A DNA stretch of 64,000 bases from Guillardia theta CCMP2712 (taxonomy: Eukaryota; Cryptophyceae; Pyrenomonadales; Geminigeraceae): assembly GCF_000315625.1 (NCBI RefSeq), contig NW_005434597.1, positions 113,912 through 177,911 on the forward strand, written 5' to 3'. Every line of letters begins with the position of its first letter. Positions within the stretch are counted from its first letter, which is position 1. The position numbers and the translations under genes are program-made. The notes under the pieces are model-generated. The model searched no databases and was not told where the DNA came from. It saw only the letters and a list, made by a program, of their open reading frames with translations. Shown here in pieces: positions 60,898 to 64,000 of this stretch.

Positions 60898-62106
60898 CTA
60901 TTGAGCTCCCTTCCTACGCTTCACATTAGCTTCTGCAGTCTCCACTGAGCGCTCTTCAGGCGCCCGAGCTTCGGAGGGAGGAGGAGCAGGTGTAGCCTCA
61001 GTGGAAGATGCGGCTTGCTCAGGTTTGACTGAGGAGGGAGGAGGAGGGGCTGTCTTGTCATCTGCAGAACTTTGTCCGGGTCGAGTGCCTTCTACTTTGC
61101 CCTCTCGATTGGACGACTGACCAGCAGCTGAAACTTGAGGTTCTGCGGTAGATGAAGGATCCGACCGGACTGGTTCTGAAGAAGGGCCAGGAGCAGTGAC
61201 AGTGGCCGACGTAAGAGTAGACTCTGATGCTTCTGCCACACTGGCAGCACTGGCACCTTCAGCTGCTGTCGAAGAACCACACTCCTTGCATGCTGTGCGC
61301 ACCTTCCCATGCTGACAGATACTGGAGCCTCCACAATCTTTGCAACGGTTTCGTTCCTTCCCATGCTGGCAGATGCTGTTGCCTCCGCACTCCTTGCATC
61401 TTGAACGAATCCGACGATGTGGACAGATGCTGGAACCTCCACACTCCTTGCACCTTGCACGCTCCCTTCCATGATTACACAAGCTTGAGCCACCGCACTC
61501 CTTACACAGCGAACGTCTTTTGTTGTGCTTGCAGATACTTGATCCGCCACAGTCTTTACAAGAAGCTCGCTGTCTGTTATGCTGGCATATGCTCGTGCCC
61601 CCACATTCCTTGCATAGCGAGCGTCGCTTTGAGTGTTTGCAAATGCTGGACCCTCCACAGATCTTGCATTGAGAGCGCCTTCTATTGTGTTCGCAAAGAC
61701 TGGAACCTCCACATTCTCTACACCTTGAGCGTCGTTTACCATGCGTACATATGCTTGATCCTCCGCAATCTTTGCAACGTGCACGAATCCTCCCGTGTTC
61801 ACAGACAGACAGCTGTTTCTTCCGCGGCTTTCCTTTGCCGTCCACATCCATCTCAGAAGATCCCTCTTGGTTTCCTTGCACACTCTTGGCATTTGGGGAT
61901 GCTATCGTAAGGATGTCCGCCACAGTATCGGGTACCTGATCCTCTTTTACGTTCATGGCGGCAGCGGCGGGAGTGGCGGCGGTGCTGGGAGGAGCATTAG
62001 CCCCCTGCGAAGCAGCTGACGGCAAAGTTGTCTGCAAAGCAGGTGCGGAGCAATCAACCGTCTTGGGAGGGTCTGTCTGAACCTTGTTGTCCATCTCCAC
62101 CTGCAT
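60898..62106 (-). CDS. Protein with ten 18-residue Cys/His (CxH-x6-CxxC) repeats
   Basis: Single exon, 402 aa from ATG 62106 (MQVEMDNKVQ); an upstream GTG frame is ignored. Residues about 100-290 are ten tandem 18-residue units of the form C-x-H-x6-C-x2-C-G-G-x-S-(I/L), e.g. CTHGKRRSRCRECGGSSL. The spacing could bind one zinc per unit through the Cys and His residues. Basic residues fill the x6 loop (GKRRSR, NRRRSQ), suggesting contact with nucleic acid or another acidic partner. Similar CKECGG-HGR repeats are, from memory, common in algae and oomycetes but have no established function. The flanks are Ala/Pro/Ser-rich and probably disordered; the C-terminus carries a basic VKRRKG that could be a nuclear signal. 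Units are more alike in protein than expected by chance and clearly arose by duplication. Confidence 0.88.
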   Translation of the reverse strand: MQVEMDNKVQTDPPKTVDCSAPALQTTLPSAASQGANAPPSTAATPAAAAMNVKEDQVPDTVADILTIASPNAKSVQGNQEGSSEMDVDGKGKPRKKQLSVCEHGRIRARCKDCGGSSICTHGKRRSRCRECGGSSLCEHNRRRSQCKICGGSSICKHSKRRSLCKECGGTSICQHNRQRASCKDCGGSSICKHNKRRSLCKECGGSSLCNHGRERARCKECGGSSICPHRRIRSRCKECGGNSICQHGKERNRCKDCGGSSICQHGKVRTACKECGSSTAAEGASAASVAEASESTLTSATVTAPGPSSEPVRSDPSSTAEPQVSAAGQSSNREGKVEGTRPGQSSADDKTAPPPPSSVKPEQAASSTEATPAPPPSEARAPEERSVETAEANVKRRKGAQ

Positions 62107-62837
62107 AGCGCTTTGCCCAGCGAGTATGGAAGTGCAAAGTCCTAGAAAGCCCTTCACACCAACCCTTGTTGTTTATGTGATTGAATACCGTCCTCTCGCT
62201 CCTCGCTCCTCGCTCTCGCTCCTCGCTCCTCGCTCCTCGTTCTCTTACTTATATCCTCCTCTCTTCCTACTTCCTCCTCCTCCTCCTCCTCCTCTGCCTC
62301 TCTCCGTCTAGTCTGCTGCCCTGCCTGGTCTACCCGGTCCTCGGCGACGTATGCTTCCTCTCCGCCAAGGTAGAACGATTGCCCGTTATAAATTCACCCA
62401 CCAGATTCAGCGTTTTCATAAATCAGTATAAACCAGGGGTACATGAATACATTATATTATACGCATGTTTCTGTCACAGTTACTTACTAAATACTTAACT
62501 ATAGCTTTAGAAATGCTAATTTGTTTATTAATTTTCAAATTTTAGTATTCTATTTTCTATTTCATGTTTCATTTTGAACCATGCTGCCAAATTCTCAATT
62601 TTTCTTTTTTGGATCTCTTGTCGCGGTGTTCGCTTGGCAACCAGACGGAGGGGTCGGTATGAGGGTCTAGGTGGTTTTAGGATCTTTATTGGACAGCTCC
62701 TAGGATGCTGTATGTGTCTATGGCTGGGTCCTAGGATAGGTCTAGGAAAGTACCATGGAAGGAGCTGGTCCCTTGCAATACGTTACATCTACGTTACATA
62801 TCTGTTGCATCCGGCGGCGGGTCGCCCGGCCGCGCGC
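62107..62837. other. Intergenic region with CTCCTCG repeats and AT-rich stretch
   Basis: 62190-62245 is a CTCGCTCCT-type microsatellite; 62270-62295 a CTC tract. 62390-62630 is markedly AT-rich. 62650-62830 returns to GC-rich. Frames such as 62574-63107 (+) are antisense shadows of the next gene. It holds the promoter of the Cys/His-repeat gene and the 3' UTR of the next one. Confidence 0.5.
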
Positions 62838-64000
62838 TCAAGGCTCCGAGGCCTGGGAGTCAGTGGAAGACTCAACCGACTCGGCATCGGAGACTTCGGG
62901 GGCCGTCAGGGTAGGAGGCGGCAGATGCTTCCTCCTAGTCGCCACGGAGAGTCGAGTCGCGGGCTCCGATTGCTCCGAGCTCGTCTCAGAGCCAACCGAC
63001 TCCGCGATGCTCCCCCCGGCGTCGTCCTCGATGCCATCGCCATGCTCGAGCAAGGGTCTCCTTCTGCCTCGCACGGGAGGAGGCGAGTCATGAGGGGAGG
63101 AAGATGAGGAGGAAGCGTCCTCGCACTCCTCCATCTCCTCCTGCTGCTCTGCAACATGTATCTTGCGAAAGGTTGTCCCTTGTTCTCTCCTCCCGCGCTC
63201 CTGCTCATCTTGACGCCGGACAGCAGAAGCTCTCTCCTCACGCCGTCGCAAGCGACCTTTCAGCGCAGTCTGGATCGTCTTGGCTGCTTCCTGTTGGCGC
63301 GTGACCCCCCTGACAAAGACTCGCCTGCCCTCCTGTTGGTGAGTTGCCGTGACCTCCATCCTCCTCACGAGCCGGAGGGTGCCAGGAAGCTGAGCAGAGT
63401 CGGGGAGACTGCTCTGCACTAGCCGACCGAGGAGAGAGGAGAGCATCGAGGCATCGCGTTTGTCTGCTTGGCGTAGGTCTGGCAAGAAGGTGAGGGAGAC
63501 TACGACAGCTGAGCTGGTGGTCAGCTGCGGCTGGGAGGAGAGGGAGAGATCGGGGCAGAGGAGAGCTTCTTCTTCAAGGACGGCTGAGTCAGGCGCCTTT
63601 TGAAAGAGATGAATTTGATCCTTCGCCCTGCTCCAGTCACTTGCCTTGTCTTCCCCGAGCCCCTGGAGGGCCTGTGAGATCTGAGTTAGCAGCAGCGGTG
63701 GAGCTTGTTTGACGTGCTTGACCGCTACTCGCTCCCTGCCAGCACTGACTGCGCGCGCGACGTCTGCGGTCAGGGATGCGATGAAGTCAGCGAGAGGCTG
63801 AGGAGGAAGAGGAGCGGGGAGGTTCCGGTGCATGACCAGCTTCCCGTCCTCTACAGCCACCTCGTCGAGGATGAGGAGGACAGGAGACGGCGAAAGCTTC
63901 TTCATGCACTGGGACTGCCTCTGACAGATCCTCCAGACGCTAACGACCTTTCCTCGCTCATCGTCGATGTGCAGGTAGAAGTTTCGACTTGGTGGACTGA
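62838..64000 (-). CDS. Uncharacterised Ser/Glu-rich protein with IQ-like motif (5' end outside window)
   Basis: The frame is open to the window edge (NFYLHIDDERGKVVSVWRIC upstream of the ATG at 63905), so the gene is partial at its 5' end. The visible 387 residues hold a mixed alpha/beta-looking first half (LLILDEVAVEDGKLVMHRNL; VVVSLTFLPDLRQ), then an IQ-like calmodulin-binding motif (AAKTIQTALKGRLRRREE), then an acidic, Ser-rich disordered tail ending in SSTDSQASEP. No catalytic motif is recognised. Base composition is GC-rich like the left-hand genes. The ATG at 63905 may be internal. Confidence 0.7.
   Translation of the reverse strand, partial: SPPSRNFYLHIDDERGKVVSVWRICQRQSQCMKKLSPSPVLLILDEVAVEDGKLVMHRNLPAPLPPQPLADFIASLTADVARAVSAGRERVAVKHVKQAPPLLLTQISQALQGLGEDKASDWSRAKDQIHLFQKAPDSAVLEEEALLCPDLSLSSQPQLTTSSAVVVSLTFLPDLRQADKRDASMLSSLLGRLVQSSLPDSAQLPGTLRLVRRMEVTATHQQEGRRVFVRGVTRQQEAAKTIQTALKGRLRRREERASAVRRQDEQERGRREQGTTFRKIHVAEQQEEMEECEDASSSSSSPHDSPPPVRGRRRPLLEHGDGIEDDAGGSIAESVGSETSSEQSEPATRLSVATRRKHLPPPTLTAPEVSDAESVESSTDSQASEP

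Noticed and set aside
61092-61892. Alternative frame over the Cys/His repeats
   Set aside because: Shadow produced by the tandem repeat; lacks the Cys/His spacing conserved in the real frame.
1-64000. tRNA, rRNA, insertion sequences, bacterial operon signals
   Set aside because: I saw no tRNA cloverleaf or rRNA core sequence, no transposase, and no ribosome-binding-site pattern; introns everywhere show a eukaryotic nuclear genome. A tRNAscan and Rfam search would be decisive for small RNAs.

Overview
The window looks like nuclear DNA of a unicellular eukaryote. Most genes are cut by very short GT-AG introns (about 40-55 bases), and their splice phases fit almost everywhere. The flanks are GC-rich and full of purine/pyrimidine microsatellites. 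One protein starts with a signal peptide cut before Phe (AQA|F), the entry signal of complex red-lineage plastids. Together with SPO11 and a giant polycystin-like extracellular protein, this suggests a cryptophyte-type alga, possibly Guillardia-like. The organism is an inference; the splice models are read directly from the sequence.

Layout. 552-1810 (+): mitochondrial carrier, 8 exons, 309 aa. 2456-4246 (-): DHHC palmitoyltransferase. 5402-7936 (+): Ecdysoneless/SGT1 family protein. 7915-13383 (-): about 1,600-aa protein with three PPWA motifs, Sel1-like repeats, an Ala-Pro tract and a PUB domain; its 3' end overlaps the Ecdysoneless gene by 22 bases. 13440-15406 (+): plastid-targeted bestrophin-type channel fused to two EF-hands and a SAM domain, 56 bases from the divergent PUB gene. 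15447-17221 (-): SPO11. 18361-22762 (+): about 840-aa protein with N-formylglutamate amidohydrolase-like motifs, about 21 exons. 22878-23877 (-): unrecognised helical protein. 24450-25060: very GC-rich, hairpin-rich non-coding block.

25439-60554 (+) is one gene. Two short introns (54 and 43 bases, both phase 1) join three giant open frames into 11,672 codons. The product has a signal peptide, a discoidin-like domain, a lectin-like domain, a Gly-rich segment, some two dozen related beta-sandwich-like repeats, fibronectin III domains around an EAR/EPTP-like propeller, IPT/TIG domains, a LamG domain, a REJ-like domain, a GPS-like Cys/Trp motif and a LysM-like tail. It resembles the outside half of a polycystin, but I see no membrane segment. 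It is the outstanding feature of the window.

60898-62106 (-): protein with ten 18-residue Cys/His repeats. 62838-64000 (-): Ser/Glu-rich protein with an IQ-like motif, cut by the window edge. The genes share no obvious pathway and form no operon. Tight packing and tail-to-tail overlap show a compact genome outside the giant locus.
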